From assembly GCA_032622095.1 (NCBI GenBank), contig CP136065.1, positions 151,595,577 through 151,659,576 of the forward strand: 64,000 nucleotides of DNA. The letters are read 5' to 3'. Under the pieces are notes generated by a model. The model was not told the DNA's origin, ran no database searches, and saw only the letters and a program-made list of their open reading frames with translations. The stretch comes from Siphonodentalium dalli (taxonomy: Eukaryota > Mollusca > Scaphopoda > Gadilida > Siphonodentaliidae). A program made the position numbers and the translations under genes. How positions within the stretch are numbered: position 1 is the first letter of the stretch; every line of letters begins with the position of its first letter. Shown here one piece after another: positions 1 to 15,100 of the stretch.

Positions 1-32
1 AGAATCCATTTAGTAATTGAAGGGTTACTCAC

Positions 33-177
33 TCAGCTCTGAGTCTGTGTATCTGCTCCCATACTAGAACAGCCAGGTGTTTCTTCAGTTCATCCATGCA
101 GGACTCCATTGACCCGGATGTGTCTAGTAGGAAGATGCATTTTTTGTTCACAACTGTACCAAACACTTGTCTACTGC
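33..177 (-). CDS. VWA3A: VWA3A exon: VWA 3 MIDAS, last exon in window
   Basis: Acceptor CTCCAG, donor GTGAGT. Encodes SRQVFGTVVNKKCIFLLDTS and then GSMESCMDELKKHLAV; DTSGS is an intact DxSxS motif. It ends with two bases of a codon, so the rest of VWA 3 and the C-terminus lie to the left of the window. Confidence 0.92.
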
Positions 178-3100
178 CTGGAGAAATAACAAAAAGAAAG
201 TAAAAATAAGGTATATATCTATAATCAATCTATATGCATTTTGTCGCAATCTGATTCTTTATTTGCTAACGAGTCCCCTGGTGACAATCACAATGTTAAA
301 TCACTTGTCAACAATGTAGTGATATGCATGGAGGATTTAAACTGCACAATGTCTTCAAGGTATGACATTATGAGTTAAGAATGCTAACCACCAGACCACC
401 ACGCCACAACAAGGATTATAAAATTAACCCTTCCATGAATGGAACTTCATGAAATTTTGTGAAAACCCTAGCTGAGTCAATGCATTCTCTTATATATGCA
501 AGTTTCCATAGGGAGCCGCGCATATATAAAAGAAGACATTGGCCTAACAATATATTACTTGACCTTGTAAGCCACTGCATGCATTCTCTTAAATATGCAT
601 AGGGAGCCTCACATATGTCAGAGAATGCACTGGCACAGGATATTTAATGCTGCAACAGCGCAGTTCCCGTCATGAAAGGGTTAACTTAAAGATCAATGAC
701 AGTGCTTAAAGCTCTGATTTACATTGACAGGGTGCCTTAGAGTTAACCCTTTGAGTGCCAGGTCCGATTTTTGTATCAACACATATACCCTGTGCCAATG
801 CATTCTCTTATATATGCGAGTCGACCAAGGTCGCCTCGCATATATAAGAGAATGCATTGGCCTAACAATTTTTCATCATTTGTTATTATTTTTTACAATT
901 TTAATAATTTTTTCTTATATTGTTTAACAGACTTATTTTGTAGGTTTAGTGCCAGGGAATCTCACGTTTTTCATGGGCATCAAAATTATTACTATGAATA
1001 CTTGGTGATAGTTTTGAGTTATAACATGCCCCTAAGGTTTTATCCCGTTTGTTTTTAAATTCGCTATAGCATGCTTATATATAAGCATACCCAAAAAAAA
1101 CATTTTTTTTTTTTTTACAGACCGTAAATGAAAGGGTTAAAGATCAATGACAGTAAAGCTCTGCTTTACATTGACGGGGTGCCTTAGAGTTAATACTGTT
1201 AAAAAGATGCAAGATAATAAAATATAAAGAAAATGTATGTCAGCTTTAGACTGTCTTGTAGTATGTCCTCATGTTGAACTTCATTCTCATATATTTCTTC
1301 TTTAACCTATTACTATAATTTTAATTATAACTCTTCAAATGCAGAGCAAATAAAATCACAACTGTGTATCCATGCTTGGTCTTTGACTTTGTGACAAACA
1401 TTGATTACTTTGAAAATATGGTCTCTCTTCCCTTAACTTTATATAGATTCAGGGCATGAAATAATAAATTTGAGTCAGTTGTCTGAAGCTTCTGTCAATA
1501 AAAATTTATTTTTCGTTATTTTTTTCCCCACACACTAAGACTGTGGGACACCAAATGTTGCTATTTTTAGAACAATACTCTGTTTGATTTTAATATGTGC
1601 ATGTATTTCAACTCAAATTTTTCATTTTTAATCACTTTTAAGTTGATTATGTGTGACACCAGATATACTTTCAAAATTCTGTTTTCGCTGTATCTGGACA
1701 GACAATTGCACATGAGGGAATGCCTCTTCGTGGCCATGGTAGTGCCATGTGCAGGTCAGTGCAAGGGTGTCATATTATTGGATCGAGTGTCAATGTTAAT
1801 GGCCGTTCCCTGTACTACACATACCTATAAAGGTATTATGTGCATGTCATAAAGAACCATACCAGGGGTAAGAGATCCGAGGCCCAGCAAAATAAAAAAC
1901 AAACTCATACTCATATACAAACATAATAATCAACCCATGCTATCCCACCCTCCTCCCTCAACAGGACTGTCATGTTGCTTAAGAGATACTAGTAAGATAA
2001 CAGGAGATTAGTAAGACAATGAAAGATAGAGATGGCGGTAGAGAGATAGATAGAGAAGTAAAGGAGAAATATACACATGAATATGCTCGGTCTGACAAGT
2101 CATGCCATCGATTGCCATCAAGGAGCGCAGAGGAAAGCAAGCCAAAGCCCACTTATTTCCACTGTGGTCCTTAATGGTAGCCGATCACATGAGTCAGTCA
2201 ATCAATCTGTCTGAGAAGAGAGACATCATTAAAGATAAAGTATCTCATCCCAACAAGTTTTATATAGTTTTGGGGTATACAATAATAAATATGATTCAAA
2301 GATACCTGTCTGGAAACACTTCCACCAATTAATATCGATTTTAATACAATTTTTTTGGTAAAATACAAACAATCTTTCATGACAGCTTTAGGGAAATATT
2401 TAGAACAGAAACTTCTGGTATCACACGGAAATGTTCCCACCGTACCAAGAGGGAGAACTCTATCTTGTTAGAACTCTCTATCAAGGCTAAATGTCATTTC
2501 AATTCAGATATTTTACTTGGTTCTATCAGGAATAAGCCACTCTATTCTACCTTTATAAATAAATGATATACCCAACCATCTGTGTTTTATTCAGAGAAAA
2601 GATATTTGTAGTCTTGTAATCAAGTTTTTATAAAAATTATGTTGTTGTTGTAATTGTGGCCCAGAAGAGATACACCATCTTTAAGATACTGAAGTTAGAC
2701 TGAAATATAGCTTGTAATATGAATTGTACGTGACACGTAGTGAGACTCAAACTTTTTATCGGGACATAACGCTAATCATAATTTGTGTAACAACATACAA
2801 TGGTCCCAGTGGAGACGACATGACAAGTATTGTCATGGATTGTGCAATCTTGTCTGGATTCTGGCCCGCAAAGCCAACATGACCTAAATGACGTCATGAA
2901 CTGTGCCATGATGTCTTCTCTGGCTTTCATTAAGCTAACTAACGAAATTGGTCTAAATGAAACTAATATGCCTAAATCACATGGGAATTCTTCGGAAGTA
3001 GTTGACAATTCCGATTAAACCGATTCCGCAATTTAACAATCTCCAGACAGTTGCTAACTGGAAGTCACGTGTCAGTTTCACAAAAGAGCATACACGCCAC

Positions 3101-6100
3101 CAGAATTTGGCTCATCGCAAAAGAAAATATAGAAACAATTATATGACGTCATCATTCACCTGCGCCTAAGATATAAGCACCAACACACGCTTCACGCTCT
3201 TGTGTTGCTATAAAAGACTTACCACTGAGTAACCATTGCATCCTCTTGAGATATCTCCTGAGAACTTTCTCGGTTTGCTTCTCGTATTCACGAAGCTCAT
3301 GAGGCATCAACTGAAGATGCTTAATGGTTCCTTTTACATTGACGCTCGGGAATATGTGACAGTATCTGAAAACACATGATGAGTGAATTCTTAATTAACC
3401 CTTCCATGACTGAAGCTTCCTGAAAATTTTGGCGAAAACCATGTGCCAATGCATTCTCTTATATATGTGAGTCTCCCGTAGGGAGCCTCGGATATATAAG
3501 AGATTACATTGGCCTAACAATATTTATCTTGCATGACTTTGTAAGCCAGTGCATTATCTTATATATGCGAGGCTCCCTATGGGAGATAAGAGAATATAAG
3601 AGATACATAAGAGAATGCACTGGCGCAGGATCTTTAATGCTGCACCAGCGCAGCTCCCATCATGAAACGGTTAAAGCCCCATGGCAGTTGGAAGTCTGAA
3701 ATCATGTTCATTTTGTTACATCCCATTCCAGTTTCGGGTATCAAAATAGGTTGATAAATACGTTAAATACTCTTATAAAGTCTTTATATGCTACAGAAAG
3801 AATTAAGAAAAAATCGGAATCTGATTTATCTTTTTAATTTAATAAAGAACGTTCCTCAAAAGCTTATTCCTTATTTGGTAAAAATAAAGAGCGTTTGTCT
3901 CACCTCTTTGCAAAAAAAATAAAAGTTCTGGAAGATTATTACGAATTGGCAAGTTATTTCATACAATATAAAGCCTGCCGATTGTTATTTCATGTATTTT
4001 GATCTATGGGAATATATTGGGAAATTTTAAACCTTTATTCATTGTGAAGTTTTGATAATCCAAAAATGTTATACATACCCAACTGTTCATGACATGGACT
4101 GATATATTGCCTCAATGGACAGTTGGGTACTCATAACATTTTAGTATTCTTCTTGAGCAAATATAACCTTTGTAATGGACTATTGTCAAATCTAGAGAGA
4201 TAGTACTTACTTTGCTGAGACAGATTTATGTAATGGTTTGACATTAGATTCCTCGTGCTTGCAGTCTGGGCCTGTGACAAGCCTGTTTAGGTCCAACTTT
4301 AGGCGAGATAAACTATACATTCTCATCCACTGAAATGATCAGAGAAACAACAGATATACTTGATAAACATGAAATGAGCATATCCCTTTCATAACGGGAG
4401 CTTCCTGAAATTTTGCGAAAACCCTGTGCCAATGCATTTTCTTATAAATGCGAGTCTCCCATAGGGAGCCACACATATATAAGAGAATACATTGGCCTAA
4501 CAATATTCACCTTGAGATTGTAAGCCAGTGCATTCTCTTATTTATGTGAGGCTCGATCCCATATGGAGACTCACATATATAAGAAAATCCACCGGCACAG
4601 GGTCTTTAAAACTGAACCAGCACAGCTCCCGTCATGAAAGGGATATCGATCAAGCAAAAGTACAATAATTGGCTTATTTTACTTCTTTTACTTTTAAAGG
4701 GTCCAAAGGCACTCACAGTGGGTAAATATGCAAAACATATAAAAGGCTGTAACAACATATAACCACTAAGAAGAACATGGATAAATATATCAGCTTTGTT
4801 CTTATCCCTTTCATGATGGGAGCTGCACTGGTGCAGCATTAAAGAGCCTGTACCAGTGCATTCTCTGATATATGTGAGTCTCCCATATAGTGAGCCTCGC
4901 ATATATAAGAGAATGTACTGGCTTACAAGGTCAAGGTAAATATTGTCAGGCCAATGCATTATCCTATATATTGGAGACTGACATATATAAGATAATGCAT
5001 TGGGACAGGGTTTTCACAAATTTCAGGAAGCTACAGTCATGAAAGGGCTCAATTCATTAATTGGTAGTTCTTCCATAATAAAATATTGCATGTTGAAACC
5101 ATTGTTATGTAAACAATACTGTTGCAGTGATTTGTCAACAAACATTGGTAATCACGAAGTAAGTTCAAATATATTAGTATAAATATGATTTTCAGAATAT
5201 TTTTCAATGCTCTGACCTTTTCCAATGTTTACTGTCAAGTTTTGATTAAACTTTGGGATCTTATTGGACTAATTGGACTTTGATCATCAGGGATTTGTAA
5301 TATGTCAGTTGAATCAGAGAAACAGGGCTTTTCAAATAGGCAGTAGACATTAAAAAGTCGCACCCATCGACTTTGTGAAGCCTATTTTTCTGACTTGAAA
5401 GCTATTTATGTTGCTCGGAAGCATATGTACAGATGTACATACCTGCCAATCTTCATTTTATTTTGTGAAAAAACCACAGCCTCTCAAAACAATGTTTTAG
5501 CAATATAGGCATTGTACCTACCATGAGGCACCTGTGCTGACCAGAGGCAGAAGTTTCTATAGTAGGTGTGAATGAAATTTCAGTATCAAAAACTTCTTAC
5601 TACAATTAACTTCAAAAATCTCAAGGGAAATGTTCATAAATATCATTAATTTTACTTTTTTCTCATATAAATAATCTATTTTCTTGTGATTAATAAGTGT
5701 GTTTGAACATTCTTTCCATTGATATATACTTATTCAAATATAAGATAATTGAATGCTCATCATGTGGATCAACGATATTAACTTACCTCTTTGGTGGTGA
5801 CTATATCTTCTGTATCTGGGATGGTAGCATTGCCAAATGTTTTCTTCACTGACTTCAAAGAAGGATACTTGGAAATAACACTTCCTGTAAAGAAATTTCA
5901 GCATTAGGTCATGCATGCAATTTCCCAGTTCTCAGGCCAAAATATATTTGAAAACCATTGCGTGTACAATTTTATATTTTATTTTTGTTTCTGGGGCTCA
6001 AGTCAATGAAGAATACCACCTCCGCATCAGCTAGATCCGGGTGGCCAATGTTTCCTGAACAGATGTCTGTAAAATGTTTTTTGATATACTTTGTGTGATT

Positions 6101-9100
6101 TATTTTATCCAAAATCACCCAGAAATGAATGAAACCCATTAGAAAGTGACACTTTTTCTGTGCAAAAGACAAGTTTTGAACAATGAATAAATGTAGCTAG
6201 TGTAGTTGCTTAAACTGTTTATGTCTGCTTGGGGGATTTGGCATCTATTGGACTCGGCCCAACAGATACTCAAATCTCTCTCATGAACATAAACAATTTA
6301 GTTAAGAGATGACACCAGCTACATATGCTGTACAAATAATGTGGACTGAGGATTTTAACGTAGCGTGGACCTTTAACAATGGACAAGGACTCATATTTAT
6401 TTATGATATTTCTATAGGCAATCCTGCCTGAATTAAATAATAATAATAATTACATAGAGTAATGCTCTAATTAATCGGCCTCTTTAACCACAGCAGAATT
6501 ATGGGTAACTTTTCAGGATTTAGTCGGAAATATGGCTTGTTGCCATTCATCGGAAAGCTTTCGACGAGAGCTTTCCGATGAATGGCAACAAGCCATATTT
6601 CCGACTAAATCCTGAAAAGTTACCCCTAATTATGCTGTGGTTAAGAGGTCGATTAATTAGAGCATTATTGTACCTGTCTGATGCATTTTGTCCTCAAGAA
6701 AGAAACTCTCTGTAGCTATCTTCTTTTTACCAGACTTTCTCACTCGTAGCATTGGATCCTTGGTTGAGCACAGTCGGTGGGATGGAGGCTTCCTCACATC
6801 TATAAAAGATTTAATATGCAGTAAAATTTCTCAAAATCGTACCTTCTACAAATCGGATCCATCTCCAAACCAAACAATTTTCTCACTATGAACTACTTCT
6901 ATAATCTGAAACATCTCTATTCTAAACTTGGTATTATAAACAACAGTATTGCTACTATTTACAAAATGACACACGCATTTTCACTGCTAGAAACCGAACA
7001 TGCCTGCATAACATGTACTAATAATAATGTACTAATTACATTTTAGCTGTCTTTTGTTCTATGAATGCTTTAAACCAGCAGATGTCTGAATAATTACATT
7101 TAGAGATTTCACAGAAAGATTTCATAAGTCACAGTTTATTTTATAATAAAAAATGATATCAGTTAATCCACTTAATTGGACTCACAAGCACTGTCCAAAA
7201 TAAATATTTTATTCTCTACAAATCACCATGCAGAGGTCAACAGTTTCGTCCTTTCACAACTACTAAACCATCAAGCAAATATTTATCTACATTTAAATAA
7301 AAGGTTTACTGAAAACTTGTTACTGAAAACACACAGATCTTCTGCTTCAGAACATGTCATAATTTTGCCATGTATGCATGATGTGACGACAACGTCGTTC
7401 CATTCCACAAACGTATGTGGAATAGAATGATGTTGATGTAACATCATGCATACATGGAAAGATTAAAAATACCAAGAAAAAAATCTTCGGATAACATCAG
7501 CTGTGAGCTGTTGGTCAGGCACATAATTAACACAGAACCACACACGTGTGTTACTGGCAGACAGTTTATTGTACTCTTGTGATCTCGGAAGGGTAACACT
7601 CAAGGTCTTTGGCTTTTCGTATGTGGCACGCCATCACACTCAAGTCAAAATGGATAGCCAGGAACACAAAAATGTGGTTCTCTGTATATATTAAACCTTT
7701 CTTTAATAAATACTCATTGATGAGTAGTTCCCATAGGAAATGTTCATATAATAAGTTTCTTGAACTTAATATCTGAACATTTTCTGCCAATGAATATGTA
7801 TCGTTTTGTATTATATTATTTTTTGTTCTGTCTCTCGTTAATTGCTTTTGTCACCTGAATATCCATCAAAATGAATAATAGACCATTCCAATGTATACTT
7901 TTACAACTGATGGGAGAATCCATTAAGTATAGAAAGGGTTAAATTACTTACATTTCATGACTGGAGCTTCCTGAAATTTTGCGAAACTCCTGTGCCAATG
8001 CATTCTCTTATATATGCGAGTCTCCCATAGGGAGCCTCGCATATATAAGAGAATACATTGGCCTAAAAATATTGACTTTGACCTTGTAAGCCAGTGCATT
8101 CTCTTATATATGCGAGGCTCCTTATGTGAGACTCGCATTTATAATAGAATGCACTGACACAGGGTCTTTAATGCTGCACCAGTATAGCTCCAGTCATAAA
8201 AGGGTTAAATAGTAACAAGTAGCCTTTTGAAACAAATTCCACTCACCAGAGGAAGGAACATCCCTGTAACCTGTAGCACTAGACGGTCTGTACAGTATAG
8301 CCTTTACAGAAGGCTCAGGCTCTTTATTCTTCTGTGAATCATGGTAATCCTGCAAATCAACCATAAATGCCTTTACTTAAAAGATTTGGAATGTTGTGGG
8401 TGGTCCAATAATCAAAGGGTCGCCATGTAGCTAAATCAGCATTTAACATATAATAGTTGCTCAATATATAATAAAAGCTTTCAACCTCTGGCCTTCCTCA
8501 GTTTGACAATTTGGTCACACAACATTCGATTGTCATTTAGTGAAGTAGCCTTGTAACATGTAGCCGAAAGTGTATTTTAGTTCATCACTGAGGAAGGCCA
8601 GTGCCCGAAAGCTTTGATTATTGAGCAGCTATTATATATTGAATGCTGATTTAAAAGATTTAGTTCCAAAGATTTTAAGTTACAGCCATGATTTTTATCC
8701 CAATAAGTGGTCAACATAAGTATCGTACATTGCATAAAAAAATAGACTACATGTTCAAATTCTCTAGATTATATTGTATAAAGATAACTTATGCTGTATA
8801 TATACTTTTTTAAATCACCATCTATACAAACATATCTATTTATTTATAACCAAAATAAAGATATATGTAATAAAATTTATGTATGAATGTTTGTTGATTC
8901 ATAAATCATTTGTGACCATTTCCTTGAAATAACTTAATACAAGACGAACCAAGCGATAAACGAATGGCCCACGATCAAAATTCGGGTCGCCATAACTCAA
9001 CATGCGTTAACTATAATGTGAAGTTATAAGTACGTACGTGAAAATTAACGAACAAAAGCAAAAAGAAAATATTTTATTTTTGACTCTCTATTAACTCTTT

Positions 9101-12100
9101 CACTGCCGATCGCGACTTGAGTCGAATTACCCATACACTGCCGATCGCGACTTGAGTCGAATCCTGACACCTTCGTCCCGTAACATCAATCCATGGGAAG
9201 TAACTTTATATTATTCTGTGAAAACACTGTACGTGATGTAATCAATTTTGTAACGAGAAACTCCCGGTTTATTTTTTGTATATGTCGGGATGTCGGCCAT
9301 CTTATTTTGTGATTAAGTGGTCGCGGTCACGTGACCCTCCTGGTATGGGAAGTGTTTTCCATTCCACAGAGACCAATACCTACCTGCATATCAAGTTTCA
9401 GGAATATACCTGATCTGCATATACAAAAGTTATTGCGAAATACCCAATAATATATTTATTTAGCAGAAATATACTAACTTGTTTTCGGTTCTCAATACTA
9501 ACACCAACTTACATACCAAATGTCGTCAAAATATCTATGCAGATACAAAAGTTATTGAGAAATAATGCATTTTCCTTATATTTCGGTGCGGCGGCCATCT
9601 TGTTTTGTGATCATGTGGTCACGGTCTCGTGACCCTCATGTGGTCACGGTCTCATGACATTGGCAGACTGGGAAGTGTTTTCAATTCGCAAGTCCAATAT
9701 CTAACCTGTGCACCAAGTTCCACGAACATACCTTTACAGATACAAAAGTTATTGAGAAATACCCAATCAATATGTATTTAGCAGCAATATACTTACATTA
9801 TCTTATATTTCGGGATGGCGGCCATCTTGTTTTGTGGTCACATGATCGTGGTCACGTGAAATGTGACACTGGCGGACTAGAACATATTTTCTATTCCCAA
9901 TACTGATACCTACTTACATGCCAATTTAAGTTAACTTTCATCAAAATATCTCTACAAATACAAAAGTTATTGAGAAATACTGAAATTTTCTTATATTTTG
10001 GGGTGGCGGCCATCTTGTTTGTGGTCACGTGATTGTGGTCACGTGACAATGGTGGACTGTGATGTGTTTTCGATTCCCCAGACCAATACCTACATGCATA
10101 CCAAGTTTCATGAAAATATCTCGGCAGATACAAAAGTTATTGAGAAATACCCAATTCATATGTATTTAGCAGCAATATGCTACATGTACATGTATAGTAT
10201 GCTTGGCAGTGGCAGATATGTATGTGGTGCTGCATGGCAGTGAAAGAGTTAAATGGCCGATGAAACTAAACTTCGGCTCTTACTTCCGGTTTACCTCCGC
10301 CCCCGGAACTAAAGTCAAGGTCACTAATAAGACTTCCCTGGGACCTGCCGCATAAAAGCAACCAAACTTGACATTTAATTGCGACTTTAGTCTTTAGCCA
10401 AAATGTTTGAGACGAGAATACTCTGTCTTTTATCTTGTCATAGTTATAGATTAGGATGAGAAAGCTACATTTTGAGATGAATTTTATAGACTCACCTGTC
10501 TTGCCTGTGTCAGCGCCGTCTGTTTAGGATGAGGAAGAGACTTGAGTTTTGAGTAGAATTCTGGAGCCGGCAACTCTTTAATCTCTTCCATATATGGATG
10601 TTGCTGGAAAATCATTGCATTTAAAATAATGAACTCGAATTGAAAAGGGAAAAAAATTATGAGTTATCTGGAGTGATTGAACACAAAATAAAATTATCTA
10701 TAAACATTATGTGAGAAATATCTATGGTTGATTAGTCACAACATGAATTTGATGAATTCTTATACCTGTATTTGTACTGTCACAATAAGGTGTTACAATG
10801 AGTTCTTAGTTGATCTTTTCAGTTGTGTGTATATAGTTAGTAATGAAATAAATTCCTTTATTTTAATAACAAGAGTTGCGATTATGCTACCGCGATAAAA
10901 ATTCACAAAATTAACTACTTAAGGGCCATAACTTTGCCCAAAATAGGTGGACCTGCTGGTTTTCAAACTCGATCATAAACAAAGTATCCACAAAATCAGT
11001 TGATATTTGTTCAAGATAAAACTTACCAATAAAACTGTTCTTAGATTTGTTTCCAGGCAAGAAACATATGTTTTAGTATTTCAAATTTCTCCATTCAGAT
11101 GCACTCACATAAATGAAGTTCATTGATATCAGATGAGAAGGAAATGATGCTGACTCACTAAATATCACCCGGTGTAAGCACTTACTAGTAAGCTGAGTGA
11201 AATATGATTTCTTCAAATATTTTTTGCCCCGCTTTGATCAGGGTTTTCATAGTCTTAAAAATATCAGCACAAAGCCTATTGTCAGTGTGCAGACATCACA
11301 GAAATTATGGGGACTCATAACTGAGTATAACTATCTTAGTGTAAACATATGTTATTCCAATCCTAATAACATATATGAACATTTACCAAAAGTTTTGACA
11401 GTACATGTAATAAGTATTAATAAGTAGAATAGTATAGATGGGTTGATTGGAAAGGGGATTAAACAACAAGCCCAAGGGCTTTCATTAAGTTTGCTCACCT
11501 TTTGCTTCGCACCCCTCTTCATTGGAGAATGGTGGAGAGGAGGGTCGGATGGGAATGAATGGAAATATTAAAATAATAGTAATGATGATGTCGTGAGAGG
11601 CAGGAGAAAGAGTGAGAAAGATCAGGAGAGAGAGAGAGAGAGAGAGAGAAAGAAAGAAAGGAGAAAATAGAAGACAAGGAGACAGATGAAGTCGTGAGAT
11701 GATGACAGTGATGGGGAGTTTTCAATAATTGGGTTGTTGCATAAGTAAAAATGATGCTTGAATTTAGTAATTGCCATGCGTCAGGTGCCATGTTAGGGGG
11801 TCAATCACAATTGCTACATATAACTATCTTGGTGTATTTGTCAATACAGATGTGTTACATTGAGGCCTGAAAATATGGTGTCGGTCATTTGCAGAATGAG
11901 GTTCCCAGAGGGTGAATTTAGTGATGCTACCACAAACAGCAGGCTAGCATCACTAAATTCACCTTCTGGGTACCTCATTCTGCTTAGGCCTCATCTTCTC
12001 TGGAAAATATCTTTATTATCAAATTAAATTCTTTTTTACTTTAGAAAGCTTCATTTTCTTTTTTAGTTTAGTAATGCATAATCGAGGTGCCCAATGTGTG

Positions 12101-15100
12101 CACATCACCATCTTCACCATCTGGGAACTTAACTCTGAGTCTGAGTCTAGATCTCTCATAGCAGATGAGACCATGCAGAATGAGGTCCCCAGATGATGAA
12201 TTTGGTGATGCTCACCCGCTGTGCATCCCATCCCAAAAACATGTGACTTCTGATAGGCACATTTCTAGTTGTATAAATTCAAATCAAGATATCTGGAAAA
12301 GAAATAACAAAGCAGGTGAGATAAAATAAATGTTAAAATATACTCACAAATTTGTTCTTGTACTTTTTCTTCACACCATCAACAAGAATGGCACATTTCT
12401 TAGAAAAGTTTAGAGCTTTGTCAATTTCAGCTGTGATCCCTTGAATATCATCACTCTCTATTATTCCTGAAATTTCAAAGCAGGTGAATTAATTTCATTT
12501 TAACGGAAATATTCCAACTGGAGACACAATTCATGACTAAAATCTGTTAGCAATATATTTTTGATGAGTTCAGCAGTTCAGTCGTAGAATTGTGAGCATT
12601 ATATTAACACTTTTTGTAAAATTTGCTCATCCAAAAATCTCTCAACAGCACACAATTCAGAGATGTCCACCCCATCAAATTCAGAGTTGCCTTCTGAATG
12701 TCTGTTGAAAATAATAACTGAATATTTTTCTTTAAAAAATGTGGGGTTGCCTGGTAAGGTGCATGGAACATTAGGCCAACATAAGCTCTTGAGCTATTGC
12801 AAAGATGGTTCTAATCCCGATAAGCGTGGATTTGTGATCTGAGCATAATGGAGATATAGAGGATCTCCAACTCATTATGTTGGGATATAAGATTTTATGA
12901 AACGAGTTTGATAAATTTGATTCACAACGAGTCGTAAACGAGTTGTGAATCAAATTTATCAAACATGATTCATAAAAACTTATATCCCAACATAACGAGT
13001 TGAAGATCTTTTATATAACTTGAAAAAAATCTTTAAAAGAAGCTGAAAAACGCATATATGCATGGCATTGGCTCAGATTCTTCACAGCCGTGTACGACAG
13101 TATTACGCGGCTTGTTTTTGTGCCTATATTCTTTAGCGCAATGAAGTTTGACAAAAGACAAAAATTTAACTTTAATAAACAAAGCAATCATTTTGCAATG
13201 TCTGGTATTATTGGTCTTTTCAAAATAGTTATTAATCTGCGCTGTAATTTTTTTGGCACAATACCAAGTATCCTGCGAAGCACATGCCTATTCATCACTA
13301 GTGACATATACACTATGCGACATATGGAAATATGTAATGGCTTTTTTAATGATATAATAGGGATTTCATGTGATATAACCTGATTTGTGTATCTACAAGT
13401 TTTCCAGTTACTTTCTGGGGGGTCAGTGGTTTCTACATGCAGTGGAGTGATTTCCTGGTGAATCAACCCTCTGTGCAGTCTTTCCTCCATCCGTAAATCT
13501 GATAATGTTGTGATATGGCCTGATGGTTGAAATTACGATACACCCCAATAAAAAACAAAAACAAACATCATGACAGCTACTGATTCATTTGCAGGAATGT
13601 TCCTAAAAAAAACAAAGCGTACCTGTTTCCCTAAACCAATGGAATCTTCCTCCACTGCAGTGAGCCATGATTCTTAGACATTCGGCTGTATGAGTGATGT
13701 TGGCATATCTCCCCGGTATTGCACCATGAGCATCATAGTCATCAACATTAAACAGAATTGTGTGCAGCTTTATGCCTAAGCCTGCTGCTGATTCCTCGAC
13801 ATAGGAGCAAATCATTTCATGTATTTGGTCTGGGACACCGCTTGTAAACATGTACACTCCTTGTACAGCTGAAAATAGAGTATCAAAGCCTCATCATCCA
13901 TTATTTTAATTTGTATTTTTTTACGACCAGAGGGGTATTTGTTTATTATTCTGCATGGTTTAGACGTTATGATTCTGAAATTGTATGATCTATGTGGCTG
14001 GAAGTTTAGTTAATATTAGTTGAATGATACATTCTTCCGCTCGGTAAAGTGCCTGGTTACTCACTTATCAGTTTGATTCACTAAAATAAGTACTTGCTAT
14101 GTCTTTAAATAGCAAATACTATGTCAGATAAATCTCAAAATCACAGATTTGCAGAACTGCCTGCTGAATGATCTTTTTGCAAAGTTTAGAATAAAACTTA
14201 CTGATTACCAAATATTAGTTCAGATAATATGAATTTCTCTAGTCTAATCAGTCAAAGCTAAAAAGTGCATCATTATAAACACATAAAAAATAAGTCCCCT
14301 TCATATAATACCTCATCCAATAGAAATGAAATTTTGATTGAATTAAAATGATATTTTTAAAAATATAATATATATTTCCTTAAAGAAAGCCTGAACACTG
14401 AACTATATGGATAGATGTCCTGCGTTTGTAAAACCATAGTAGAAAAGGGGTTAACTTTTTTGTGGTCGCCTACGATACCTCGCGGTCTTCAGTGGCTTGC
14501 TCGGATTAGTCACGCATGCGCAGTCCCAATATAACCGAATGAATTCGCCAGTTTATTTTCAACTCAATCAGGAGATTGGCGAGTTGCGGGGTTGGGAATG
14601 GCACCGCCATGGGAGGGCCCTATGATAGTTCAGTGTTCAGGCTTTCTTTAAGGAAATATATATTATATTTTTAAAAATATCATATTTCCGCTAAAGGAAG
14701 CCGTTCACACTGAACTATATGGATTAGAATGCAAGCCCAGGAGAAGGCATGAGCAATAAAGTTAATAGCCAAATTTGGAGGGAATGCACTCTTCTAAAAC
14801 AGATTGTACCTAAAATTGAACTCTTTAATGAATCTGTTATGATTAGGTACGTGAAATAACTCATATAATTAGAGTGCTATATTGCCCAAACATGTACCCC
14901 CCCCCCCTTGTTTTTGGAAGCAACATCCCAGGTGGTGCCATTCAATTCAGAAATGCGAGCGAACCGAGCAATTCTCTGTTCTTCATCCGTCAGTTCTAAG
15001 AATCCAGCCGATTTGAGATTCGAGGAGACTAACACCCTCTCCGCCTTAGCGACATAACGACCTGCACTGGAGGAGGCCCACTCCAAAGATGGCAAGACAA

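Noticed and set aside
300-414. A functional tRNA gene
   Set aside because: A and B box-like phrases exist but acceptor and anticodon stems do not form; better explained as a SINE relic.
1595-1852. 85-codon plus-strand ORF
   Set aside because: Lies in a VWA3A intron, low-complexity AT-rich codons, no splice signals or recognisable motifs.
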